From: a bacterium ADurb.Bin374
GTDB lineage: Bacteria; Riflebacteria; Ozemobacteria; Ozemobacterales; Ozemobacteraceae
Assembly (NCBI GenBank): GCA_002068715.1
Contig: MWAR01000093.1
Coordinates: 1 to 10,279 of the forward strand
Direction: 5' to 3'
Length of the DNA: 10,279 nucleotides
This document shows positions 1 through 5,941 of the stretch, in pieces. How positions within the stretch are numbered: position 1 is the stretch's first letter; the number at the start of each line of letters is the position of its first letter. Under the pieces are notes generated by a model. It made no database searches. It was not told the origin of the DNA and saw only the letters and a program-made list of their open reading frames with translations. The translations under genes and the position numbers were made by a program.

Positions 1-1
1 G

Positions 2-430
2 TTCACCGCCGCATTCAAGCGCGGCAAGAAAGGCTTCTCGGTACGCGTTCCAGGCGCGGTGCTCGGAGTCCGGGGAACGACCATCGGTTTCAACCTGAAT
101 GACGGCATCGGAAGCGTTACCCTCGTCGAAGGCCAGGTTGCCGTCCAGCCCGAACAGCAGGGCATGGCCGAGTTCGAGTGGAGGGTGGGCCAGACGCTCG
201 CCCTGGTTGCCGGCAAAATTGACAAGGTCATTCCCGCGAAAAATCATGAAAAACCTGCCGGCGAGCTCGACAAGCAGCATCAGCCGGACAAGCCGGCCGA
301 CAAGCCGAAGCCCGAAACCGGCAAGCAGACGACGGAACCGAAGAGCCCATTCGAAAACAAGCCCGAATCCGTCTACCAGCAGCCTGAAACGATGACCGGC
401 GACGGCGGCGACGGCTTCGGCGGCAACTGA
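2..430 (+). CDS. FecR-domain protein, C-terminal part (5' end outside window)
   Basis: The reading frame is open from the first complete codon at position 2 and ends at TGA 428-430, giving 142 visible residues; the start lies upstream. The N-terminal visible part carries a clear FecR-type core: FSVRVPGAVLGVRGT, then VTLVEGQVAV and WRVGQTLAL, the beta-rich repeats typical of FecR domains that follow an N-terminal signal or anchor. After about residue 75 the chain becomes a low-complexity Lys/Pro/Glu tail (many KP and DKP steps) and ends in a Gly/Asp stretch (GDGGDGFGGN), probably disordered. In iron transport FecR is an anti-sigma regulator, but many stand-alone FecR-domain proteins in environmental bacteria are secreted envelope proteins of unknown role. 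No sigma factor or TonB receptor is seen here, so a structural or surface role next to the pilin genes is at least as likely. Family call confident; function unknown. Confidence 0.8.
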   Translation, partial: FTAAFKRGKKGFSVRVPGAVLGVRGTTIGFNLNDGIGSVTLVEGQVAVQPEQQGMAEFEWRVGQTLALVAGKIDKVIPAKNHEKPAGELDKQHQPDKPADKPKPETGKQTTEPKSPFENKPESVYQQPETMTGDGGDGFGGN

Positions 431-476
431 GCTGCAACCCCGTTTCTGAGACCTGCGACATTGCATACGACAACGC

Positions 477-547
477 ACCGCCGAGAACCGGAGACACAGA
501 GAAAGGGAATTTCTTCGAAAAACTCTGTGTCTCCGGTTCTCGGCGGT
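477..547. repeat. Long perfect inverted repeat, REP-like palindrome or hairpin
   Basis: Arms 477-501 and 523-547 are perfect reverse complements over 25 bp (left arm begins ACCGCCGAGAACCGGAGA and ends CACAGAG; right arm begins CTCTGTGTCTCC). The 21-nt A/T-rich loop at 502-522 contains TTCGAA. The element lies between the FecR gene and the first pilin gene. It is not followed by a T-run, so it is not a standard intrinsic terminator, although a hairpin this strong could protect or end a transcript. The GGAGACACAGAG / CTCTGTGTCTCC core resembles dispersed palindromes I recall from many environmental bacterial genomes, so a REP-type or other non-autonomous element is the preferred reading. That recollection cannot be verified here. 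Confidence 0.85.
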
Positions 548-567
548 AAAGCGTTCCTGGGTTCTCG

Positions 568-576
568 TGGTATCAT
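568..576 (+). promoter_or_regulatory. Possible extended -10 promoter for the pilin operon
   Basis: TGGTATCAT matches the extended -10 form TGn-TATAAT with one mismatch. It lies about 50 nt before the chosen start at 629 and just after the inverted repeat. There is no convincing -35 at the usual spacing. It is offered only because the strong hairpin just upstream makes a new transcript start here plausible. Confidence 0.3.
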
Positions 577-628
577 GCGGGAGACCGGCTCTGCTTCCGC
601 CGGCCCCTCGCAACATGATGGAGATTCG

Positions 629-2737
629 ATGCCAGAACCGATGAGCGGCCCCACTGGGAGTGCGGAGCGGCCGGCGGACCTCGCCGCGCGACGCGGTTTC
701 CTCCTGCCGGCGATCGTTCTCATCGCGCTCGTGCTGGCCCTGATGTTCGGTGCTCTCAGCTACATGACACGGGGACAGGTGCATAGCGCTGCGTATTTTA
801 TTGACGCCAGCCGGGCGCTCGGGCTTGCCGAGGCGGGGGCCGGATGGGCGATCGCCGCCCTCGCCAGCGGCTCATACACTGTTTCTCCCGAATTCGTCCG
901 TCGCGACTTCTACGATGCCCTGTTCAGCGAGGGAGGAACGGACTACGAGGGCGATGTCGAACCGTGTGACGAGCTGAAGCAGTATATCAACAAGCTGAAT
1001 GGCGATCTGTCCCTTCGGGTGCGACTTTCCCAATGGCAGCCGCTCGCCGCGGGAGCGCCGGGGTTCAAAGACGATCCGGTCGAAAAAATGGGTCGCATCG
1101 ATGTGGAGGCCGTTGCCGAGGTGGGAAACGCCCATCGGAAGGTTCGCATGAGCCGCGGGGTCAAAGTGTATCTTGGGGTGCATCCGGTGATCGGCAAGTT
1201 CACCTGTTTCATCCGGAAGAAACCCGCCTCCGACGATCTGGTCAACGCGCTCGAACGCACGACGAACGGCACCGGCTTCTCGAACGGCACTCCGCTGGTT
1301 CTCAACAATCGTGGTTCCGGGAACGGATTCAATGTGGTGACCCCCGCGATCGACCTTGGCACCCTTCCCGATCTCAACGAATTGTCGAAAACATCCGGGT
1401 GGGTGTTCCTCAATTCCGACACCTCGGCGTGGACGCTGAACCTCGCTGGATCCGCCCAGGACACCGATTACGACGACCGGTCGATGCTTCGGTTCGGGGC
1501 CTACAGCAACGATGCGCTTCAGACGACTGTCAACACCCCGCCCCAGGCCGGCGGAACGACGGTGACGCAGGTCAACGAAAAGTTCCAGGGCCTGAAACGC
1601 GATTACACGATCAGCAAGGGTGGCTCCGTCGTCGTCGCTTCCGACTTCCTGAGCGTGCGGTACCTGTTCCCGTCGCTCCCCAAGGCCAGCATCGTCCGGC
1701 CGTTCGGCACGAACGGCGATCTGTCGCCGACCCTCCTGTTCGGCCCCGTTCTCAGACGATATCTCCGGGTGCGGTCGGTGGACTGCAAGATCAACATTTC
1801 CGGCGTGGAAAAGACGTTCAAGGAAGTCGGTGTTCCCGGCTTTCCCGGCGAGGCGAGCTACAAGCAGGCCTTCCTCAACCCGCCGACCTCGCCGCGAAAC
1901 TACGCCGACGATTTCGTTTTATATGCGCAATTATGGAATATGGTCGCCGATTCTGCGGGCCTCGCCGCCGGCTGGAACAAGTGGCGGAGTTCCCAGACGA
2001 TGCTGGTGTCGGAACCCTTCATCGAGGGTCTGAACTACCTGGCGATCGCCGAACGGGAAACCGGGACGGTGCAAAACCCCGTGTCGAAGGCTTACACCGA
2101 CCCGCCGCCGGACGCCATCACCGGCCTCGACCTCTGGGCGGGCGGGGCTGAAGGTCTTCGCAAGGCGGAAGGCGTGTTTGGCGCTTCCGGGAAACCCGCG
2201 TTCGAAGGGGGCCTGGGCGAGATCGAAGGTATACGGGAGTTCGGGCCGAAGATCACCGCCATGTATGCCACGCCGAAGGCGTATCTCGACAGGCATCTCG
2301 ACCAGGCCGGCAATATCGCGGTGGCCGGAGTCGTGTATCTCGGGCCTGAGGATCTGCTCATCGACAGAACGTGGAATGTGACGGCCGGCGGCGTGCTCAT
2401 CGTCGGCGGAAACATCGATATCCGGGCCGGCATCCGGTCCGCCGAACCTCTGACGCTGGTCTGCACTGAAAATATAACGATAGATACATCGGAGCCGGTC
2501 GAAGCACAGCTGATCTGTCTGCGCGGAAAGCTCACGCCGCGCAATGCCTTCACGATCAAGGGCGGCATCGCCGCCGGGGAGATCGACCTGACCAACATGG
2601 TGAACGCTCAGAAAAAGCAGATCAACTGGGACCCCAGGTTCGATCCGTATGCCGTTTCCTCGGCCATGTCGGCCGGCTCTCCCTACCGGTACAGGGTGTC
2701 CGAAGAGGAGGAATATGTCGTCGAGCCCGGCAAATAA
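629..2737 (+). CDS. Large GspK/PilX-like minor pseudopilin
   Basis: 702 residues. The open frame extends up to TTG 461, but that would run through the inverted repeat. ATG 629 has a good Shine-Dalgarno (TGGAG at 619-623, 5-nt gap) and gives a normal prepilin leader. The leader ends RRG and is followed by FLLPAIVLIALVLALMFG, so processing is expected after Gly23. The usual Glu at mature position 5 is Ala28, with Pro at position 4; absence of Glu5 is a known trait of GspK-class pseudopilins that cap the tip. Residues 60-80 (SRALGLAEAGAGWAIAAL) match the alpha-helix pattern of GspK/PilX proteins. The middle 450 residues are a large periplasmic domain I do not recognise. About residues 560-680 show short alternating beta repeats (GGVLIVGGNIDIRAGI) suggesting a beta-helix or bactofilin-like fold (inference). 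The protein is about twice the size of typical GspK. Its acidic C-terminus (SEEEEYVV) encodes the ribosome site of the next gene, which overlaps it by 23 nt. Confidence 0.8.
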   Translation: MPEPMSGPTGSAERPADLAARRGFLLPAIVLIALVLALMFGALSYMTRGQVHSAAYFIDASRALGLAEAGAGWAIAALASGSYTVSPEFVRRDFYDALFSEGGTDYEGDVEPCDELKQYINKLNGDLSLRVRLSQWQPLAAGAPGFKDDPVEKMGRIDVEAVAEVGNAHRKVRMSRGVKVYLGVHPVIGKFTCFIRKKPASDDLVNALERTTNGTGFSNGTPLVLNNRGSGNGFNVVTPAIDLGTLPDLNELSKTSGWVFLNSDTSAWTLNLAGSAQDTDYDDRSMLRFGAYSNDALQTTVNTPPQAGGTTVTQVNEKFQGLKRDYTISKGGSVVVASDFLSVRYLFPSLPKASIVRPFGTNGDLSPTLLFGPVLRRYLRVRSVDCKINISGVEKTFKEVGVPGFPGEASYKQAFLNPPTSPRNYADDFVLYAQLWNMVADSAGLAAGWNKWRSSQTMLVSEPFIEGLNYLAIAERETGTVQNPVSKAYTDPPPDAITGLDLWAGGAEGLRKAEGVFGASGKPAFEGGLGEIEGIREFGPKITAMYATPKAYLDRHLDQAGNIAVAGVVYLGPEDLLIDRTWNVTAGGVLIVGGNIDIRAGIRSAEPLTLVCTENITIDTSEPVEAQLICLRGKLTPRNAFTIKGGIAAGEIDLTNMVNAQKKQINWDPRFDPYAVSSAMSAGSPYRYRVSEEEEYVVEPGK

Positions 2738-3152
2738 ACGCGTTCCAGGTATCCGCGCACCCGCCCCGAACGGGGGCCGGGGTTTCACGATGATCGAAAT
2801 TGTCGTCGTGGTGCTGATTCTGACGCTGGTCGCCGGGGCGTATTTTTACGTCTGGCGCCAGCAGGGCCGTCTCTCGGCGAACGACCAGGATGTCGCCGCG
2901 TATTACATGGCGGCGGCCCTGTTCATGGATGCGTTCCATGCCGACTCGCGGATGGCGCGAAAGCTCGAGCCGACGGCGGACGGCTGCATCATGGAAGTCA
3001 TGACGTCCGGCGGACTCGAACAGGTGACCTACACCCTGAGAGGCAACGGAATCGAACGGCTCATGAGCGGCAAGACGAAAGTGTACACTTTCGGGAAACC
3101 GTTGCGCGAAAACGCGAAGGTGCTTTTCCGCGTGAGGGAGCTGACGCCCTGA
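2715..3152 (+). CDS. Prepilin-like protein, GspH/FimU-like size class
   Basis: 145 residues. ATG 2715 is preceded by GAGGAGG at 2705-2711 and lies inside the end of the previous gene (23-nt overlap), implying translational coupling. An upstream in-frame ATG at 2649 is rejected because it would add a proline-rich leader with no ribosome site. The leader of 23 residues ends GRG and is followed by FTMIEIVVVVLILTLVAGAY, a textbook type IV/type II prepilin signal: cleavage after Gly23 by a PilD-type peptidase, Glu at mature position 5, then one membrane helix. The remaining approximately 100 residues form a small soluble domain with no family signature I can name. Size and position next to a GspK-like gene fit a GspH/FimU-like minor pseudopilin. 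Class assignment is an inference; the prepilin identity is firm. Confidence 0.82.
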   Translation: MSSSPANKRVPGIRAPAPNGGRGFTMIEIVVVVLILTLVAGAYFYVWRQQGRLSANDQDVAAYYMAAALFMDAFHADSRMARKLEPTADGCIMEVMTSGGLEQVTYTLRGNGIERLMSGKTKVYTFGKPLRENAKVLFRVRELTP

Positions 3153-3207
3153 AACCCCTGTGATCACGCGGGTACCACGTGAAACTACGAAAGAGGAGGT
3201 CGTTGCC

Positions 3208-3966
3208 ATGAACCGGTCTTTCAACAATGCCCTGTCCCGGGCCACGTTCGCCGTTGCGCTGGTGGTCTGGCTGGCCGGTGGAGTGACGGCGGTCGCCGCA
3301 GAGCCGAAACCGCGGTATGGCGTCACGTTCGGACAGGAAGGGAACGAAGTCGAAATGCAGGTCGTTCCCGCCCGCATGGGGATCGCCTCGAACGCCATGC
3401 CGACGCCGGCCGATCCGTCGGTTCGGGGCATCGTCGTTGCCCCTGCGAAACGGTCGACGGTGCCTGTTTCCACGAATGCACCGGCAGCGTCCGTCGAATT
3501 GAAGTCCGAGTCGGTCGCGGACTACAAGGAGGACGGATTCGAAGTCAGTATCGACGACGTGGCAGGCGAAGCCGTCTCGAACGACCTGGATGCCACCGGC
3601 AAACTTTCACTTGCGATCCTGTTCGACAACGATGCCCGGGAAGTCGACCTGTCGGATTCCACGACGATGAAAACGCTCAACAGCATTCTGAAAATGATGA
3701 AGGACCGCCCGACCCTCAAGATTACCATCGAGGGATATGTCGATTACACGGGCGTCATGGAATGGTACGCGCTGGGCCAGGCTCCCGACTATGGCCAGGC
3801 TGCATCGGAAGATCGTGCCTATGCCGTGAAAAAGTGGCTTGTCAACAACGGCATCTCCTCGCTTCGGATCAACAACGTCGGAAAGGGGATGCGCGGCGCC
3901 GAGGGCGATTCCGAGGAACAGCGGAAACTGAACCGACGCGTCGATATCGTCAAATTGTCCGAATGA
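3208..3966 (+). CDS. OmpA-domain periplasmic protein (paralog 1)
   Basis: 252 residues. ATG 3208 follows AGAGGAGG at 3192-3199 with an 8-nt gap, so it is preferred over GTG 3160. An N-terminal signal peptide (hydrophobic AVALVVWLAGG, cleavage near AVAA/EP around residue 31) sends it to the periplasm. Residues 35-125 form a module shared with the next gene: RYGVTFGQEGNEVEMQVVPAR, a variable linker, then DYKEDGFEVSIDDVAGEA. Residues 132-250 are an OmpA C-terminal peptidoglycan-binding domain: AILFDNDAREV, IEGYVDYTG, EDRAYAVKKWLV, GKGMRG, LNRRVDIVKL. The diaminopimelate-binding Asp (D179) and Arg (R203) are both present, but 24 residues apart instead of the usual 15, so the loop holds a 9-residue insertion (around ALGQAPDYGQ). 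No beta-barrel is present, so this is probably a soluble cell-wall tether or adaptor. Its place among prepilin genes suggests a role in fixing a pilus-like assembly to the wall. Confidence 0.88.
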   Translation: MNRSFNNALSRATFAVALVVWLAGGVTAVAAEPKPRYGVTFGQEGNEVEMQVVPARMGIASNAMPTPADPSVRGIVVAPAKRSTVPVSTNAPAASVELKSESVADYKEDGFEVSIDDVAGEAVSNDLDATGKLSLAILFDNDAREVDLSDSTTMKTLNSILKMMKDRPTLKITIEGYVDYTGVMEWYALGQAPDYGQAASEDRAYAVKKWLVNNGISSLRINNVGKGMRGAEGDSEEQRKLNRRVDIVKLSE

Positions 3967-4020
3967 GCAAAAGAGAAGGCACAGGGGATCCGCCGCCTAG
4001 GAACAGCCGGGAGAGGAACC

Positions 4021-4734
4021 ATGAAAAAAGTGGGTGATGTCGTATGGTCCCAGGCATATCTCGTTCTGTTTTGCACGTCATTGTTCATGATGTTCTCCGT
4101 CTGGGCCGGAGCTCAGCCCCACCGGTACGGGGTCGTTTTCGGCCAGCAGGGAAACGAGGTCGAAATGCAGGTGGTGCCGGCCCGTTCCAGGATCGCCTCG
4201 AGCCCTATGCCGTCTCCAGGTGACACCTCGGTGACTGCGATCGTCGGAGCCCCCGTGAGCCGGCCGACCGGCGCCCTGCCACCGAAGCCCGTGGAAAGCT
4301 CGGTTTCTCTCAAATCCCAGTCGGTGCAGGACTACAAGGAGGACGGGTTCGACATCAGCATCGACGGCATTGCCGGAGAAGCTTTCACGCAGGAACTCGA
4401 CGTGGCCGGAAAAGTGTCCGTCGACATCCTGTTCGATTTCGACCAGGCGACGATCAAGGCCGCATCGATTCCGGCCCTCAATGCCATTCTCTCTATGATG
4501 AAAGGCAGGCCGGAGCAGAGAATCCGGGTGGAGGGATATACGGATTACCGGGGGCCGGTCGATTATAATTTCGAGTTGTCCGTGCAGCGGGCGTATTCCG
4601 TCAAGCGATGGCTTGTCGAACATGGAATCGAATCGACCAGAATCGATTACGTGGGAAAGGGGCAGCGGGGCGACGCGGACGATACGGAAGCCCAACAGAC
4701 GCTGAACAGACGTGTCGATATCGTGAAACTATAA
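4021..4734 (+). CDS. OmpA-domain periplasmic protein (paralog 2)
   Basis: 237 residues. ATG 4021 follows GGGAGAGGA (4009-4017). The N-terminus is a signal peptide with hydrophobic core AYLVLFCTSLFMMFSVW and probable cleavage at AGA/QP near residue 31. The rest parallels paralog 1 from end to end: RYGVVFGQQGNEVEMQVVPAR, a Pro-rich linker, DYKEDGFDISIDGIAGEA, then the OmpA domain at about residues 130-237. Here the peptidoglycan loop is canonical: TDYRGPVDYNFELSVQRA, with Asp175 and Arg190 exactly 15 residues apart as in Acinetobacter OmpA (Asp271/Arg286), followed by YVGKGQRG and LNRRVDIVKL. The 54-nt gap to the preceding gene and the matching domain order show a tandem duplication followed by divergence. 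Expected role: periplasmic non-covalent binding to peptidoglycan. Function in the pilin locus is inferred from context. Confidence 0.9.
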   Translation: MKKVGDVVWSQAYLVLFCTSLFMMFSVWAGAQPHRYGVVFGQQGNEVEMQVVPARSRIASSPMPSPGDTSVTAIVGAPVSRPTGALPPKPVESSVSLKSQSVQDYKEDGFDISIDGIAGEAFTQELDVAGKVSVDILFDFDQATIKAASIPALNAILSMMKGRPEQRIRVEGYTDYRGPVDYNFELSVQRAYSVKRWLVEHGIESTRIDYVGKGQRGDADDTEAQQTLNRRVDIVKL

Positions 4735-4743
4735 ATATATAAT

Positions 4744-5217
4744 ATGAAATATATTGTTGATGGAAGGCTGGGCTTCTGTGTGGCGCGAGACGCGGAGTGG
4801 GATCGTAATCGCGGTTTCACGCTCGTGGAACTTGTCGTCGCGATGATCGTCCTGGCGGTGCTGCTGCTGCCGCTAGTCAGGCACTTCGTCAGCACGCGGC
4901 GAGTCTCGATCGCGGCGCGCGACGCCGTCGTGGCGAACTCGCAACTGCTCTCCTGCCTCGCCGACTTCCAGGCGATGCGGTTCGACGAGATTGCAAATGC
5001 CTCGAACGCGACGTTCACGAAGGTGTTCCAGCGCTGGGACGGCGACCGGACGGTCGGCAGCGTGACGTATCATATGTCCGTCAACGTGAGCGCCGGAGCC
5101 GATCCGCGCTACAGGCTCATCGACGTCGAGACCCAGTTCCGCATGCCCGGGGCTCCCGCCAATGCGCCGAAACGCAAGATGAGCATCAAGGGGTTTGCCT
5201 ATGCGCCGCCGAACTGA
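4744..5217 (+). CDS. Prepilin-like protein, GspI/PilV-like
   Basis: 157 residues from ATG 4744. The start is uncertain. ATG 4744 has no Shine-Dalgarno and sits in an unusually A/T-rich patch only 9 nt after the previous stop. An alternative GTG at 4780, with GGAAGG 12 nt upstream, would give a 12-residue leader instead of 24. Either way the prepilin signal is intact: NRG followed by FTLVELVVAMIVLAVLLLPL, cleavage after Gly24, Glu at mature position 5, a long membrane helix, then STRRVSIAARDAVVANSQL, the amphipathic continuation typical of GspI/PilV-class minor pilins. The C-terminal part (residues 70-157) looks like a small beta-rich domain (VTYHMSVNVSAGADPRYRLIDVE). It overlaps the next prepilin gene by 17 nt. 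Assignment to the I/PilV class rests on size, helix pattern and order before a J-like gene, and is inference. Confidence 0.8.
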   Translation: MKYIVDGRLGFCVARDAEWDRNRGFTLVELVVAMIVLAVLLLPLVRHFVSTRRVSIAARDAVVANSQLLSCLADFQAMRFDEIANASNATFTKVFQRWDGDRTVGSVTYHMSVNVSAGADPRYRLIDVETQFRMPGAPANAPKRKMSIKGFAYAPPN

Positions 5218-5755
5218 CAGCTTCGACCGCCATGGCTTTTCCATGGCGGAAATCCTCGCCTACATCGCGGGCGCCGCGATTCTCATGTCCCTCGTCATGG
5301 GCATCTTCTCGAAACTTGGTCGCCAGAGCCGGACGGGTTCGGAACAGTCGCATGTCCAGACCGTGTTTCTTGCCCTGGGCAACCGCCTCGAGAAAGATCT
5401 CGCGGGGTGCCTGAAATGGCGCACCGATTTTCATCTGGGCGGCGAGATGTCACTGATCATCGTCCGGCCCGAAGGTACAATAACATACGATACATATCCA
5501 TCGCGCAGCGAGATCGAGCGGGGTTCGAAGGCAGGAACCGAGGTTTTCCGGTTCTGGACGGGGGTGCCAGCGAAGTGTGACGCTCTCGAGCTGAACAGCG
5601 GTGCCGAGAAGAACAAATCCGTCATGATGCGCATCAGCATGCCGGGTTCGCCCCCGATCGTGATCGAACGGTCTCTGCCCATCCACCCCTCGACGACGAA
5701 AACGGGAAACGCTCAGACGGCAGAAGGCTTTTTCCCCGTCGCCAGCATGCCGTGA
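5201..5755 (+). CDS. Prepilin-like protein, GspJ/PilW-like
   Basis: 184 residues. ATG 5201 is inside the end of the previous gene (17-nt overlap) with AAGGGG at 5188-5193 and a 7-nt gap. The short leader MRRRTDSFDRHG is followed by FSMAEILAYIAGAAILMSLV: cleavage after Gly12, Glu at mature position 5 (E17), and a membrane helix to about residue 35. After this come RQSRTGSEQSHVQTVFLALGNRLEKDLAGC, a helical region typical of GspJ/PilW proteins, and then a soluble domain of about 110 residues with repeated strand-like segments. It is the last gene of the + strand cluster; a REP-like element and a hairpin follow before the convergent CoA-transferase gene. The prepilin identity is firm, the J/PilW class is inference. 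Confidence 0.8.
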   Translation: MRRRTDSFDRHGFSMAEILAYIAGAAILMSLVMGIFSKLGRQSRTGSEQSHVQTVFLALGNRLEKDLAGCLKWRTDFHLGGEMSLIIVRPEGTITYDTYPSRSEIERGSKAGTEVFRFWTGVPAKCDALELNSGAEKNKSVMMRISMPGSPPIVIERSLPIHPSTTKTGNAQTAEGFFPVASMP

Positions 5756-5774
5756 CATGCCGCGGGCAGGCCGA

Positions 5775-5846
5775 CCTTCCGTTCGCCCTGGGTTTGTCGA
5801 AGGATGAGATGTTGCTCGTGGTTTGACATACTCACCGCGAACAGGG
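5775..5846. repeat. REP/BIME-like pair of degenerate palindromes
   Basis: Two related half-elements lie head-to-head between the pilin operon and the CoA-transferase gene. Unit A (about 5779-5808) reads CCGTTCGCCCTGGGTTTGTC then GAAGGATGAG, an imperfect hairpin with TTCGCCCT against AGGATGAG. Unit B (about 5814-5842) contains TCGTGGT (5816-5822) and ACCGCGA (5834-5840), a 7-bp stem with one mismatch; on the - strand it reads GTTCGCGGTGAGTATGTCAA. Both resemble a repetitive extragenic palindrome family I recall from many Gram-negative genomes, with GTTCGTGGTGAGC and TTGTCGAA cores. No transposase is nearby. Copies elsewhere in the genome would be needed to prove it is a repeat. Confidence 0.55.
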
Positions 5847-5891
5847 TCGGGGACTGAATATCCAGAATGTAGTAGAGTGAATATATACTAT

Positions 5892-5924
5892 GACCGGCCC
5901 CGGAAGGAACTCCCGGGGCCGGTC
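5892..5924 (-). terminator. GC-rich hairpin, likely terminator of the CoA-transferase gene
   Basis: A perfect 12-bp stem (GACCGGCCCCGG at 5892-5903 against CCGGGGCCGGTC at 5913-5924) with a 9-nt loop lies 18 nt past the - strand stop codon. On the - strand it is followed by the A/T-rich ATAGTATATATT rather than a clean T-run, so termination is likely but not textbook. On the + strand no T-rich tract follows, though the hairpin could still stabilise the 3' end of the pilin transcript. Confidence 0.6.
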
Positions 5925-5941
5925 TCGATATCGGGGGCCTG

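Noticed and set aside
477..547. Inverted repeat as transposon ends or a CRISPR repeat
   Set aside because: No transposase, no target duplication, and only one copy with a 21-nt loop; there is no repeat-spacer array in the window.
461..628. Upstream extension of the K-like pseudopilin to TTG 461
   Set aside because: It would translate the 25-bp inverted repeat and give a 79-residue leader before the prepilin cleavage site; ATG 629 has a good ribosome site.
1033..2151. 372-codon + strand frame inside the K-like pseudopilin gene
   Set aside because: Arg/Pro/Ser-rich sequence in another frame of a gene with a clear prepilin signal; no ribosome site or domain.
2622..3473. 283-codon - strand frame across the H-like prepilin and first OmpA gene
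   Set aside because: Antisense to two genes with signal sequences and strong ribosome sites; no recognisable domain.
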